A model generated the notes under the pieces. The model worked only from the letters and a program-made list of their open reading frames with translations, had not been told where the DNA came from and did no database searches. Positions 24,597 to 32,314 of a DNA stretch of 35,839 bases are shown one piece after another; the stretch's first letter is position 1; each line of letters opens with the position of its first letter. Source of the stretch: Candidatus Hydrogenedentota bacterium (GTDB lineage Bacteria > Hydrogenedentota > Hydrogenedentia > Hydrogenedentales > CAITNO01); contig JAAYBJ010000027.1 of NCBI GenBank assembly GCA_012730105.1, positions 1 to 35,839 of the forward strand, written 5' to 3'. The translations under genes and the position numbers were made by a program.

Positions 24597-24625
24597 ATGA
24601 TATGTGTTTAATCGGGGGGGTGCAA
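24597..24625 (-). promoter_or_regulatory. Candidate promoter for the sigma-VWA operon
   Basis: On the minus strand TTGCAC (24620-24625) and TATCAT (24597-24602) are separated by exactly 17 bp, 65 bp upstream of the GTG start. The spacer includes a run of C residues. It looks like a housekeeping-type promoter rather than an ECF-type (GGAAC) one. Confidence 0.45.
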
Positions 24626-24645
24626 GAATTTGCGGGGGGGCAAGG

Positions 24646-24681
24646 GTAGGACGGGTAGGACCTGTAGGACACGTAGGACGG
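24646..24681. repeat. 9-bp tandem repeat (GTAGGAC plus 2 bp), four copies
   Basis: GTAGGAC occurs at 24646-24652, 24655-24661, 24664-24670 and 24673-24679, exactly 9 bp apart, with variable dinucleotides (GG, CT, AC, GG) between. The constant 7-mer with a changing spacer is unlike a slipped-strand microsatellite. Confidence 0.85.
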
Positions 24682-24820
24682 GAAACATGGCACTGTGCCA
24701 TCGGGGTAGATCGTTTTCTTGAATCCTTCGCTGAACAGGAATCCTGCAGTCGCGTTTTAAACGACTATCCTTTCTGATGATTCCTGGCGCCTTCCCCTCC
24801 CATTCGCGCGCCTGCTTTGG

Positions 24821-24826
24821 TATACT
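24821..24826 (+). promoter_or_regulatory. Minus-10 box suggesting a leaderless mRNA
   Basis: TATACT ends 8 bp before the ATG at 24835, so a typical transcription start would fall on or next to the start codon. There is no Shine-Dalgarno. No good -35 hexamer is visible. Confidence 0.3.
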
Positions 24827-24834
24827 CCCCATTC

Positions 24835-25986
24835 ATGAGCTACGCCCTTCCTATAGGAAAATCTCCTCTCTTCACGGCGTTTTTTCTTTCTAGGCCGAAC
24901 CGTTTTCTGGTCCGGTGTGAAGACAACCGCCGGGGTGTCATTCAGGCCTTCCTGCCGAATCCCGGTCGTTTGTCAGAGCTGTTCTTCCCCGGGGTGCGGT
25001 TGTACGTGCTGGACCATTCCGAAGACGCCGGCACCCGCGCCACGAACTATACGGTTGTTGCCGTCGAGCGTGACGGCGCGCCGGTCATGTTGCACACCCA
25101 TTGGTGTAACGAAATGGCCGCGAAACTGCTCGCCGACCATGCGGTGCCGGAATTGGAGCAGGTACGCGTCCTGCGCCGGGAAGTCAAGATGGGCCGCAGC
25201 CGTTTTGATTTCCTGCTGGAAGATGAACACGGCGAGATATTTCTTGAAGTCAAATCGTGTACCCTGTTCGGAAACGGCGTTGCCATGTTCCCGGACGCTG
25301 TGACCGAACGGGGCAGGCGCCATCTGCTGGAACTGGCGGAACTCGCCGAATCCGGGAAGCGCTGCCGGGTCTTATTCGTTGTACAAACGGACCGGGCTCG
25401 ATTTTTTATGCCCGATTACCACACGGATATTGCGTTCGCACAGACCATGTTGGAGGTTCGGGATCGGGTGCGGTTCATGGCGCTGCCCGTGTCCTGGTCT
25501 CCTAAACTCCGGTATAAGCCCGGTACGTCCCTGCTGACCATTCCCTGGGAGTATATCCGACGGGAATCTGAAGACCGGGGCGCTTATCTCGTTGTTCTCA
25601 AACTGCCGGAATCCTCCCGAATACCGGTGGGCGGCCTGGGCACGCTTGTTTTCAAAGCCGGGTACTATGTGTATGTCGGCTCCGCCATGCGCGGTTTGGC
25701 GGCGCGTATCGCCCGGCACCGCCGCAGGCGCAAGCGGATGCACTGGCACATAGATTACCTGCGCGCCGCGGCCGACGTGGTAGACGTCCTGCCCATACGC
25801 GCCTCGGACCGTCAGGAATGTATCCTTGCGGACGACCTGGGCGCACTGATGCCCCGGACGTCCCCGGGCTTCGGCTGCGGTGACTGCCGCTGTGAAAGCC
25901 ATTTATTCTTCTCCCGGGAAAATCCCCTGGAACAGCCGGCATTTCACCTATGGCTGCAAGGCTGGCGCATGCGTCGGCCCGAATAA
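24835..25986 (+). CDS. Fusion of SfsA nuclease-like domain and DUF123 (GIY-YIG-like) domain
   Basis: This 383-residue protein combines two domains. Residues about 8-235 are SfsA: FLPNPGRL, then SRFDFLLEDEHGEIFLEVKSCTL with the D...E-x-K pattern of PD-(D/E)XK nucleases. SfsA was first described as a sugar-fermentation regulator and is now annotated as a DNA/RNA nuclease-like protein. Residues about 245-375 are DUF123: GAYLVVLKL, VGGLGTLVFKAGYYVYVGSA, ARIARHRRRRKRMHWHIDYLRAA, ending with CGDCRCESHLFF. DUF123 is distantly related to GIY-YIG nucleases. Two nuclease-like folds in one chain suggests a nucleic-acid processing role, but no substrate is known. The ATG at 24835 is chosen; a TTG six codons upstream is possible but overlaps the -10-like TATACT. 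Confidence 0.92.
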   Translation: MSYALPIGKSPLFTAFFLSRPNRFLVRCEDNRRGVIQAFLPNPGRLSELFFPGVRLYVLDHSEDAGTRATNYTVVAVERDGAPVMLHTHWCNEMAAKLLADHAVPELEQVRVLRREVKMGRSRFDFLLEDEHGEIFLEVKSCTLFGNGVAMFPDAVTERGRRHLLELAELAESGKRCRVLFVVQTDRARFFMPDYHTDIAFAQTMLEVRDRVRFMALPVSWSPKLRYKPGTSLLTIPWEYIRRESEDRGAYLVVLKLPESSRIPVGGLGTLVFKAGYYVYVGSAMRGLAARIARHRRRRKRMHWHIDYLRAAADVVDVLPIRASDRQECILADDLGALMPRTSPGFGCGDCRCESHLFFSRENPLEQPAFHLWLQGWRMRRPE

Positions 25987-26032
25987 CACCTTTTTACGCA
26001 CATGGTTGTTATGTCCCTCAGAAAACATTCTG

Positions 26033-26038
26033 TATAAT
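26033..26038 (+). promoter_or_regulatory. Minus-10 box upstream of the GDPD gene
   Basis: A perfect TATAAT sits 33 bp before the ATG at 26072. The -35 is unclear: TTGTTA at 26006-26011 is 21 bp away. It would start a GDPD-symporter-rarA transcript. Confidence 0.4.
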
Positions 26039-26071
26039 GTTGTGTATTCAACCCGATTCAAGGACTTATAT

Positions 26072-26965
26072 ATGGACAACATTTCAACCTCTTACCCTGA
26101 ACAACGCCCAGCGATCATCGCCCACCGGGGCGCCAGCGCCTATGCCCCGGAAAACACCCTCGCTGCATTTCAGAAGGCGATAGACATGCAGGCTGACTAT
26201 TTTGAACTGGACGTACAACTGACACGCGACGGCGCGCTGGCGGTGTTCCATGACCGGGACGTAAGCCGCTTCTGCATCAAGCATGTACCGGTGGTAAACA
26301 CGCTGATGAGCGACATGCGCCAGATCGACGTGGGATCCTGGTTCGCCCCGGAATTCGAGGACCAGCGCGTGGTTAGCCTGGAACAGGCGCTGGAACTGGC
26401 CGGTGATAAGATCGGTGTCTATGTCGAGTTGAAGAGCGCCGTGGATGAAACCCCGCGAATCCCCGACATGCTCGAAGTCATCTTCGAGTCAAAAAGCCTG
26501 ACCAGCAGTGACTGGCAGTATCTCTATGACGCGGCCTACCGTATCAGCGCGGAAAGCATCATCATGGCGCGGCGGGCGATCGATGTCATACGACCCTACA
26601 CGGATACATGCCGGGTGGTGGCCCAGGCCTTCTCGCCCATCATTGCACTGGTCTTCCTGCGCGAGGCCCCCGATATCCGCTTTGAGTTCCTGGGCATGGA
26701 CCTACCAGAACCGCCCAACATCTGGCGCGATTATGTCCTGTTCGGTGAAAAGACCGGCGTGGCCGGGTTTAATATCAACAAGGAATCCCTGGACGAACCA
26801 CGTCTCAGGCGGTTCCGTGACGGCGGCTACAGCTGTGCCGTGTGGGTGGTGGACGAACCGGAAGACATGCGCCGCATCGCCGGGATGGGCGTGGACGCCC
26901 TGATCACCAACAAACCGGACGTGTGCCTGCGCACCTTGACGGAACCAGCGTCCGAAGTCGCCTGA
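26072..26965 (+). CDS. Glycerophosphodiester phosphodiesterase (GDPD family)
   Basis: This 297-residue TIM-barrel hydrolase has no signal peptide, so it should act in the cytoplasm. It hydrolyses glycerophosphodiesters to glycerol-3-phosphate and an alcohol. Catalytic and metal residues are intact: H18-R19 in AHRGAS, E27-N28 in PENT, E45 and D47 in FELDVQ, and H60-D61 in FHD. VELKS and the C-terminal VWVVDEPEDMRR...ALITNKPD are also classical. The ATG at 26072 follows AAGGA; a longer upstream frame has no family similarity. The SSS symporter gene begins 40 bp after the stop. The glycerol-3-phosphate product would feed the GlpD domain encoded at 8913. Confidence 0.94.
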   Translation: MDNISTSYPEQRPAIIAHRGASAYAPENTLAAFQKAIDMQADYFELDVQLTRDGALAVFHDRDVSRFCIKHVPVVNTLMSDMRQIDVGSWFAPEFEDQRVVSLEQALELAGDKIGVYVELKSAVDETPRIPDMLEVIFESKSLTSSDWQYLYDAAYRISAESIIMARRAIDVIRPYTDTCRVVAQAFSPIIALVFLREAPDIRFEFLGMDLPEPPNIWRDYVLFGEKTGVAGFNINKESLDEPRLRRFRDGGYSCAVWVVDEPEDMRRIAGMGVDALITNKPDVCLRTLTEPASEVA

Positions 26966-27005
26966 TTCCCGGGAATGATCGTGTCCAATCGTCGTGAAGG
27001 AGAGT

Positions 27006-28580
27006 ATGCCCTTGAGTCCGCATTTCAGTTTCCTCGACTGGTCGGTGGTCGCGGGATATATGCTGGTGGTCCTGGCCATAGGCGCCTGGATTTCACGAAA
27101 ACAGTCGGACTCCCGTTATTTCTTTCTTGGGGGACGCACGATTCCCGCCTGGGCGGTGGCCTGTTCGGTCATCGCGACCGCCATCAGCGCGGCCACATTC
27201 ATCGGCGTTCCCCAAGTCGCCTTCGAGGGCGACCTGACCTATCTCATCACCAATCTCGGCAGCGTGATCGCGGCCTTTATCATCGCCTTTCTGTTTGTGC
27301 CGCCCATTTACAACGCCGGCACAATAACGATTTACGGCTATCTCGGGCAACGCTATGGCACGGGCGCAAAATCAGCAGCCGGGATCATGTTCCTGCTGGG
27401 ACGCCTCCTCTCTTCCGGGGCGCGGCTGTTCATGGCGGCCATAGGCTTTGCCATGATGCTGTCCGGGGACACGACACAGAATGAATTAATCTTCGCCGTA
27501 ATCATTCTCGGCATCGTGGGGACGCTGTATACCATCTTCGGCGGCATACGTGCGGTAATCTGGACCGATGTCCTGCAACTATTCGTCTTCACTGCGGCCG
27601 CACTGTTCGTGCTGGTGTACCTGTGGCGGATCATTCCCGCTTCCGGGCAAGATATCCTGGCCGCCCTGCGGAACAGCGGCGGGGTCAACAAACTGCGGGT
27701 GGTAAATACCTCGTTCAATATCAGTAATCCCTTCACCCTGTGGTCCGGGCTTTTCGCCATGACCATTGTCGGCATTTCCACCCACGGAGTGGACCAGGAC
27801 ATGCTGCAACGGGTAATGACAGCCAAGTCTCCCCTGCATGGGGGCTGGGCGCTTATTAGTTCCATGATTCTGACCATCCCCGTGGTACTGCTTTTCCTGG
27901 TCATCGGGCTCTTACTTTTTGTTTTCTATCAACGCCCGGACCTGATGGGCGCGGCGGCCCCGCAGGATATCATCGAGGACACGCGCCGGGTGTTTCCGCA
28001 ATTCGTCCTGCATCACCTTCCGACCGGCCTGCGCGGCCTGACCATGGCCGGTCTGTTCGCCTCCGCCATGAGCACCTTTGACTCCGCCATCACCGCCATG
28101 GCAAGTTGCCTGATTGCGGATGTCTATGCCCCCTGGCATTCCCGGCGCAAGGGAACGACGGCCAGTGACCGCGATGAGGCACTGCCGGACCTGCAGCATT
28201 CCAGACTGGCCGTGGGGTTCATGGGTGCGTTATTGACGGCCTTCGCCGTCGGCGCCATCTACATGCAGGAGAGCGGCGGCCAGACCCTCATCGATTTCGC
28301 CCTTGGCGTAATGGCTTTCGCGCTGGCGCCGCTGCTGGGCGTCTTTTGCGCCGCGCTCTTCACGCGGCGGGGCAATTCCAGGAGTGTCTATGCCGCCCTG
28401 GGTATCGGCATTTTCGCCGTGCTCCTGCTTCAACCCTACATGCTTCCGGCGATTACGGGCGTCAAAATAGGCTGGACCTGGGTCTGGGTCTTCGTAAGCC
28501 CCGTGTGTTTCCTCGTCTGTCTGCTGGGCGCACCCGCAAAACCGTCAAAGGAAATGCCTCATGACGCCCGATCTGTTTGA
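27006..28580 (+). CDS. Sodium:solute symporter (SSS/SLC5 family)
   Basis: This 524-residue membrane protein has about 13 hydrophobic segments. Visible SSS features are LGGRTIPAWAVACSVIATAISAATFIG near the N-terminus, YTIFGGIRAVIWTDVLQ in the middle and SAMSTFDSAITA in the sodium-site helix. It imports a small solute with sodium; which one cannot be told. The ATG at 27006 is chosen because AAGGAG lies just upstream; a GTG 12 bp earlier overlaps that site. It is not closely similar to the symporter at 6212. It follows the GDPD gene and overlaps rarA by 20 bp, so the three are probably one transcript. Import of a glycerol-containing or sugar substrate is plausible from context only. Confidence 0.93.
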   Translation: MPLSPHFSFLDWSVVAGYMLVVLAIGAWISRKQSDSRYFFLGGRTIPAWAVACSVIATAISAATFIGVPQVAFEGDLTYLITNLGSVIAAFIIAFLFVPPIYNAGTITIYGYLGQRYGTGAKSAAGIMFLLGRLLSSGARLFMAAIGFAMMLSGDTTQNELIFAVIILGIVGTLYTIFGGIRAVIWTDVLQLFVFTAAALFVLVYLWRIIPASGQDILAALRNSGGVNKLRVVNTSFNISNPFTLWSGLFAMTIVGISTHGVDQDMLQRVMTAKSPLHGGWALISSMILTIPVVLLFLVIGLLLFVFYQRPDLMGAAAPQDIIEDTRRVFPQFVLHHLPTGLRGLTMAGLFASAMSTFDSAITAMASCLIADVYAPWHSRRKGTTASDRDEALPDLQHSRLAVGFMGALLTAFAVGAIYMQESGGQTLIDFALGVMAFALAPLLGVFCAALFTRRGNSRSVYAALGIGIFAVLLLQPYMLPAITGVKIGWTWVWVFVSPVCFLVCLLGAPAKPSKEMPHDARSV

Positions 28581-29928
28581 CGATTCCGGCTCCAAGCCAC
28601 TCCAAGCCCGGCAGGAAGCGCCCCTTGCGCGCCGCGTGGCGCCGCACAGCCTCGATGAGATCATCGGCCAGGAACACATCATCGGGCCGGGCAAACTGCT
28701 GCGCCGCGCCATCGAGGCGGACCGCATCACCTCGCTGATACTGTACGGCCCGCCGGGATGCGGTAAAACCGCCCTGGCGCGGGTAATCGCCATCAGCACC
28801 AAGGCCGGTTTCGAGGCGCTCAACGCGGTGCTCTCCGGCGTCGCAGACATCCGTGCCGTCATCAAAAGCGCCGATGAACGGTATGTCATCAACAAGAAAC
28901 AGACCATCGTGTTCGTGGACGAAATTCACCGGTTCAACCGTTCCCAGCAGGACGCGCTTCTGCCGCATGTGGAAAACGGACGCATCATCATGATCGGCGC
29001 CACAACGGAAAATCCCTACTTCTCCGTGGTGGCCCCGCTGCTCTCCCGTTCCCAGGTATTTGAACTGAAACCGTTGGAGGAACACCAACTGCGGGATCTG
29101 CTCTACCGCGCCCTGTCCCATGCCAGGCGGGGATTCCCCGGTGTTGAGGTGCGCCTGGACGAGGATGCGGCCGACCATATCGCGCGGTATGCCGAAGGCG
29201 ACGCCCGCCGCGCCATCAATGCGCTGGAAATCGCCATGTTGACCACCACGGCGGAAGAGGGCATTCTCCATATCACCCGGGAAATCGCCGCTGAATCCAT
29301 TCAGCAGAAGATCCTGCACTACGACGGTTCAGGCGACACCCACTACGATGCCGCTTCGGCGTTCATCAAGAGCATGCGTGGCAGCAACCCGGACGCGGCC
29401 CTGTACTGGATGGCGCGCATGATAGAGGCCGGTGAAACGCCCCGCTTCATTGCCCGTCGCATCTGCATCGCCGCCTCCGAGGAAGTGGGCAACGCCGACC
29501 CCATGGCGCTGGTGGTGGCCAACGCCGCGTTTCAGGCCGCGGAATTTGTGGGCTTTCCCGAGGCGCGAATCATGCTCGCCCAGGCGGCCATCCACGTGGC
29601 ATGCGCCCCAAAGAGCAACGCCTCCTACCACGCCATTGACAAGGCCCTGTCCGATGTGCGGGAAAAGAAAAGCGTGTCCGTGCCCGACCACCTCAAGGAC
29701 ACGTCCTACCCCGGGGCAAAGGCGCTTCACCGGGGCGAAGGCTATCGCTATGCCCATGATTTTGAGGACGGTTATGTCCCCCAGGAATACGGGGTGCCGC
29801 GCGGCGCCTATTACACGCCCACCGACCGGGGGCATGAACAGGAAATCATGAAACGCCTTGAATCGCTTGCCCGGCGGGACGAGGAAAGCCGGCAGCTGCC
29901 TGAGGATGGGGAAACATCACCCGCGTGA
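28561..29928 (+). CDS. rarA: Replication-associated recombination protein RarA (MgsA) ATPase
   Basis: This 455-residue clamp-loader-like AAA+ ATPase acts at stalled replication forks. Visible motifs are RVAPHSLDEIIGQEHIIG at the N-terminus, Walker A GPPGCGKT (63-70), Walker B FVDEIHRFNRSQQD, sensor-1 GATTENP, and the typical RarA C-terminal region with YPGAKALHRGEGYRYAHDFEDGYVPQEY. Length is normal for the family. The ATG overlaps the end of the symporter gene, and its last 12 bp overlap the convergent DtxR-type gene. Nothing is missing. Its placement behind a transport gene looks like simple operon packing. Confidence 0.96.
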   Translation: MTPDLFDDSGSKPLQARQEAPLARRVAPHSLDEIIGQEHIIGPGKLLRRAIEADRITSLILYGPPGCGKTALARVIAISTKAGFEALNAVLSGVADIRAVIKSADERYVINKKQTIVFVDEIHRFNRSQQDALLPHVENGRIIMIGATTENPYFSVVAPLLSRSQVFELKPLEEHQLRDLLYRALSHARRGFPGVEVRLDEDAADHIARYAEGDARRAINALEIAMLTTTAEEGILHITREIAAESIQQKILHYDGSGDTHYDAASAFIKSMRGSNPDAALYWMARMIEAGETPRFIARRICIAASEEVGNADPMALVVANAAFQAAEFVGFPEARIMLAQAAIHVACAPKSNASYHAIDKALSDVREKKSVSVPDHLKDTSYPGAKALHRGEGYRYAHDFEDGYVPQEYGVPRGAYYTPTDRGHEQEIMKRLESLARRDEESRQLPEDGETSPA

Positions 29929-30447
29929 ACGCTGTATGTCCGCGGACAGGCCCGCCATCTCCTTTTTCAACTTATTGAAAAACGAAGGATTCGCCTTGAT
30001 CAACTGGGTCAACCGCACTAGACGCCTGCCCGTATCCAGCGTGATGATATGCTCCATTTTGCAGGCATCCCCAAGGGCCTCCTCGTGGCTCATCCCCAAC
30101 ACATCGGTGAAAAAGGCAAGAAGGTTATCAAAGTTTTTCGCGATCAGCTCGGTAATATGCTGCCCCTCATCGGTCAACAGCAGGAAACGGTTGGGATCCT
30201 CGGTGACCCATCCCCTTTTCTTGAGCTGGGTCAGCGCCATGGAAGCCGCGCCCCGCGAAACCTCCAGCATCTCCGCAATATCCGTGGTCCTGGCATACCC
30301 CAGATCGTTTCGCAGCGCTTCTATGGCCAATAAATAGTGTGCCCGTGAATGCGACAAGTCCGCGTAGGTGGTTTCGCGCCAGTGCCCCCCTTCAGCGCCC
30401 ATGTCCCGTTCCTTGAAGGTACGGATACCATCTGAAACCTTGCTCAT
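29917..30447 (-). CDS. DtxR/MntR-family metal-dependent transcriptional regulator
   Basis: This 176-residue protein has a winged helix-turn-helix (RTTDIAEMLEVSRGAASMALTQLKKRGWV) followed by the DtxR-family metal-binding and dimerisation domain (FFTDVLGMSHEEALGDACKMEHIIT). The D-A-C-x-x-E-H motif matches the DtxR ligand set, so it probably responds to iron or manganese and represses metal uptake or storage genes. There is no C-terminal SH3-like domain, as in MntR. The ATG at 30447 is chosen over an upstream start because family similarity begins after it and GGAGAGGAA is upstream. A perfect 9-bp inverted repeat 19-57 bp upstream may be its own operator. No metal transporter is in the window. 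Confidence 0.85.
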   Translation of the reverse strand: MSKVSDGIRTFKERDMGAEGGHWRETTYADLSHSRAHYLLAIEALRNDLGYARTTDIAEMLEVSRGAASMALTQLKKRGWVTEDPNRFLLLTDEGQHITELIAKNFDNLLAFFTDVLGMSHEEALGDACKMEHIITLDTGRRLVRLTQLIKANPSFFNKLKKEMAGLSADIQRSRG

Positions 30448-30465
30448 GACTTGAAATGTTCCTCT

Positions 30466-30504
30466 CCGGCATGCTGCCGTTGACGTCGCCAAACCGCATG
30501 CCGG
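30466..30504. promoter_or_regulatory. Perfect 9-bp inverted repeat upstream of the DtxR-type gene
   Basis: CCGGCATGC (30466-30474) and GCATGCCGG (30496-30504) are perfect complements separated by 21 bp. The position suits autoregulation or a 5'-UTR hairpin. It does not resemble the classical DtxR box. Confidence 0.4.
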
Positions 30505-30593
30505 CAGGATAAACCGTCAAGCATGGGTATTTTCTATTTTAACCCATTTCCGAGGTGGATTATCAACAATATGCGGCGTGGGAAAGCAGACTT

Positions 30594-30622
30594 TTGAAAA
30601 TATGGCCGAAAAATGGTAGAGT
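30594..30622 (+). promoter_or_regulatory. Candidate promoter for the zinc-ribbon/arg operon
   Basis: TTGAAA (30594-30599) and TAGAGT (30617-30622) are separated by 17 bp. A TATAAA follows immediately (30622-30627). The first gene starts about 150 bp downstream. No ARG-box-like palindrome is evident. Confidence 0.35.
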
Positions 30623-30775
30623 ATAAAGTTATTCACAAGGTAACTTGGACTATTTCTCTCCCGGAAGCGGCTACCGTATTCCGGTGCCTTTATTTGGAGT
30701 ATCAAGAGCGTGCATGCGGGGCTGGGGTTCAATACTTCACATACAGGCAGTGTTTTTATTTTAAGGAGCGCAACG

Positions 30776-31075
30776 ATGCCGACTTACTCATACCAATGTA
30801 AGCGATGCAGCCACATACACGATGTTTTTCATGGGATGAACGCCAAACCCGCTGTCAAGTGTGACAAGTGCGGCGGGCCCTGCATGAAGTTGCTGGGCAC
30901 CGGTGCGGGTATCATCTTCAAGGGAAGCGGTTTCTACGAGACGGATTACAAGAAGAAGGGCAAAACCCCGTCAGGCGAGACCGCCGGAAGCGCATCCAAG
31001 AACGACGGCAAAGCCGCAACGGAAAAGCCCGCCAAGACGGAGAAAAAAGAAACCACGGCCGCGAAATCGGACTAA
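30776..31075 (+). CDS. FmdB-type zinc-ribbon protein
   Basis: This 99-residue protein begins MPTYSYQCKRCSHIHDVF, the standard FmdB/CxxC zinc-ribbon opening, with a second pair in VKCDKCGG. Four cysteines should bind one zinc. FmdB-family proteins are small putative regulatory proteins of unknown target. After a short GTGAGIIFKGSGFYETDYK segment typical of the family, the last 40 residues are a low-complexity Lys/Thr/Ala tail. The ATG at 30776 follows AAGGAG at 7-bp spacing. argD starts 45 bp downstream on the same strand, so co-transcription is likely. Confidence 0.9.
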   Translation: MPTYSYQCKRCSHIHDVFHGMNAKPAVKCDKCGGPCMKLLGTGAGIIFKGSGFYETDYKKKGKTPSGETAGSASKNDGKAATEKPAKTEKKETTAAKSD

Positions 31076-31120
31076 GCCGCCGGGAGAACGCGCTTCGCAA
31101 CGCAGATCGGAACGACTATT

Positions 31121-32314
31121 ATGAACACGGAAGAAATCACACAACTCAACGAACAGCATGTTATCAACACCTACGGCCAGCGGAAACTTGCCCTGGTGCG
31201 CGGCGAAGGCGCGCGTGTATGGGACGCGGAAGGCCGCGAATACCTGGATTTCTTTGCGGGTATCGCCGTATGCAACCTGGGACACTGCCATCCCACGGTT
31301 ACCGAGGCCATCTGCCGCCAGGCGCAGACCCTGGTGCACATCTCAAACCTGTATTACATCGAGCCCCAGGTAAAACTGGCGGCCCTGCTCAGCCACCATT
31401 CCTTTGCGGACAAGTGGTTTTTCTGCAACAGCGGCACGGAAGCCAATGAGGCGGCCATCAAGCTGGCCCGGCGCTACTGGTCGGTAAAAGGCACACCCAA
31501 GCCGGAAATCATCACCGCGGAGCATTCTTTTCACGGGCGCACGCTGGGCGCGCTCAGCGCCACCGGCCAGCCCAAGTATCACCAGGGTTTCGAACCGCTT
31601 CTTCCGGACATGAAATATGTCCCCTATAACGACCTGCAGGCGCTGGAAGCGGCCATAACCGACCGCACCGGCATGGTCCTGCTGGAACCCATCCAGGGTG
31701 AAGGCGGCGTCCGCGTGCCCGACCCGGGCTACCTGGCGGGCGTTCGTAATCTCTGCACGGAAAAGAATGTGCTGCTGGCCTTTGACGAAGTGCAGGCCGG
31801 ACTCGGGCGCACCGGAAAACTCTTTGCCCAGGAACATGAACAGGTCACGCCGGACATCATGACCCTGGCGAAGGGACTCGGCAACGGCGTACCTATCGGG
31901 GCGCTTGGATGTACCAACGCCGTAGCGGAGGGATTCGCCCCTGGCGCACATGCATGCACCTTCGGCGGCAACCCGCTCAGCGCGGCGGCGGCCCTTGCGA
32001 CCATGGAAGTCCTGACCTCGCCGGGTTTCATCGAAGCCGCCGCCGAAACCGGCGCCTATTTCCTGGGCATGCTGGCCGCGGTGGCCGGAGACCACGCCGC
32101 AATTCGACAGGTGCGCGGGCGCGGCCTGATGCTGGGCGTCGAATTTGACCGGCCCGTGGCCCCGCTCATCGAAGCCCTGCTGGACGCGGGCATCATCTGC
32201 GGGCCCGCCGGCCCGAATGTATTGCGTTTCCTGCCCCCGCTGATCGTGGAAAAGCCAGCGGTGGATTGTGTGATAGCGGCGCTGGAAGCCTGCCTGGAGG
32301 AACTGGGATGGTAA
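31121..32314 (+). CDS. argD: Acetylornithine aminotransferase
   Basis: This 397-residue PLP-dependent class-III aminotransferase converts N-acetylglutamate semialdehyde to N-acetylornithine in arginine synthesis; some homologues also serve lysine synthesis. Visible features are FFAGIAVCNLGHCHP, the PLP-phosphate-binding NSGTEANEAAIKLAR, HSFHGRTLGALSATGQPKY, the DEVQAGLGRTG segment and the Schiff-base lysine in TLAKGLGNGVPIG. Length and motifs are normal. It is followed by argF with a 7-bp overlap. GABA or ornithine aminotransferase is less likely because of the arg operon. Confidence 0.95.
   Translation: MNTEEITQLNEQHVINTYGQRKLALVRGEGARVWDAEGREYLDFFAGIAVCNLGHCHPTVTEAICRQAQTLVHISNLYYIEPQVKLAALLSHHSFADKWFFCNSGTEANEAAIKLARRYWSVKGTPKPEIITAEHSFHGRTLGALSATGQPKYHQGFEPLLPDMKYVPYNDLQALEAAITDRTGMVLLEPIQGEGGVRVPDPGYLAGVRNLCTEKNVLLAFDEVQAGLGRTGKLFAQEHEQVTPDIMTLAKGLGNGVPIGALGCTNAVAEGFAPGAHACTFGGNPLSAAAALATMEVLTSPGFIEAAAETGAYFLGMLAAVAGDHAAIRQVRGRGLMLGVEFDRPVAPLIEALLDAGIICGPAGPNVLRFLPPLIVEKPAVDCVIAALEACLEELGW

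Larger units (their letters stand above)
24533..24834. other. Divergent promoter region with G-runs and tandem repeat
   Basis: This 302-bp region lies between the divergent sigma and sfsA-like genes. It contains the minus-strand promoter, two 7-G runs (24614-24620 and 24634-24640), the GTAGGAC tandem repeat (24646-24679) and a TATACT box close to the sfsA start. No gene is visible. Confidence 0.6.
30448..30775. other. Divergent intergenic region between the DtxR-type gene and the arg operon
   Basis: This 328-bp region has an inverted repeat near the regulator, a candidate promoter for the arg operon, and one DnaA-box match TTATTCACA at 30629-30637. The isolated box is not enough to suggest an origin here. 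No gene is visible. Confidence 0.55.

Noticed and set aside
24646-24681. Possible CRISPR-like repeat
   Set aside because: The 7-bp repeat with 2-bp spacers is far too short for a CRISPR array and no cas gene is present.
30629-30637. Single TTATTCACA DnaA-box match upstream of the arg operon
   Set aside because: Isolated match; one 9-mer with a degenerate position is expected by chance in a window this size.
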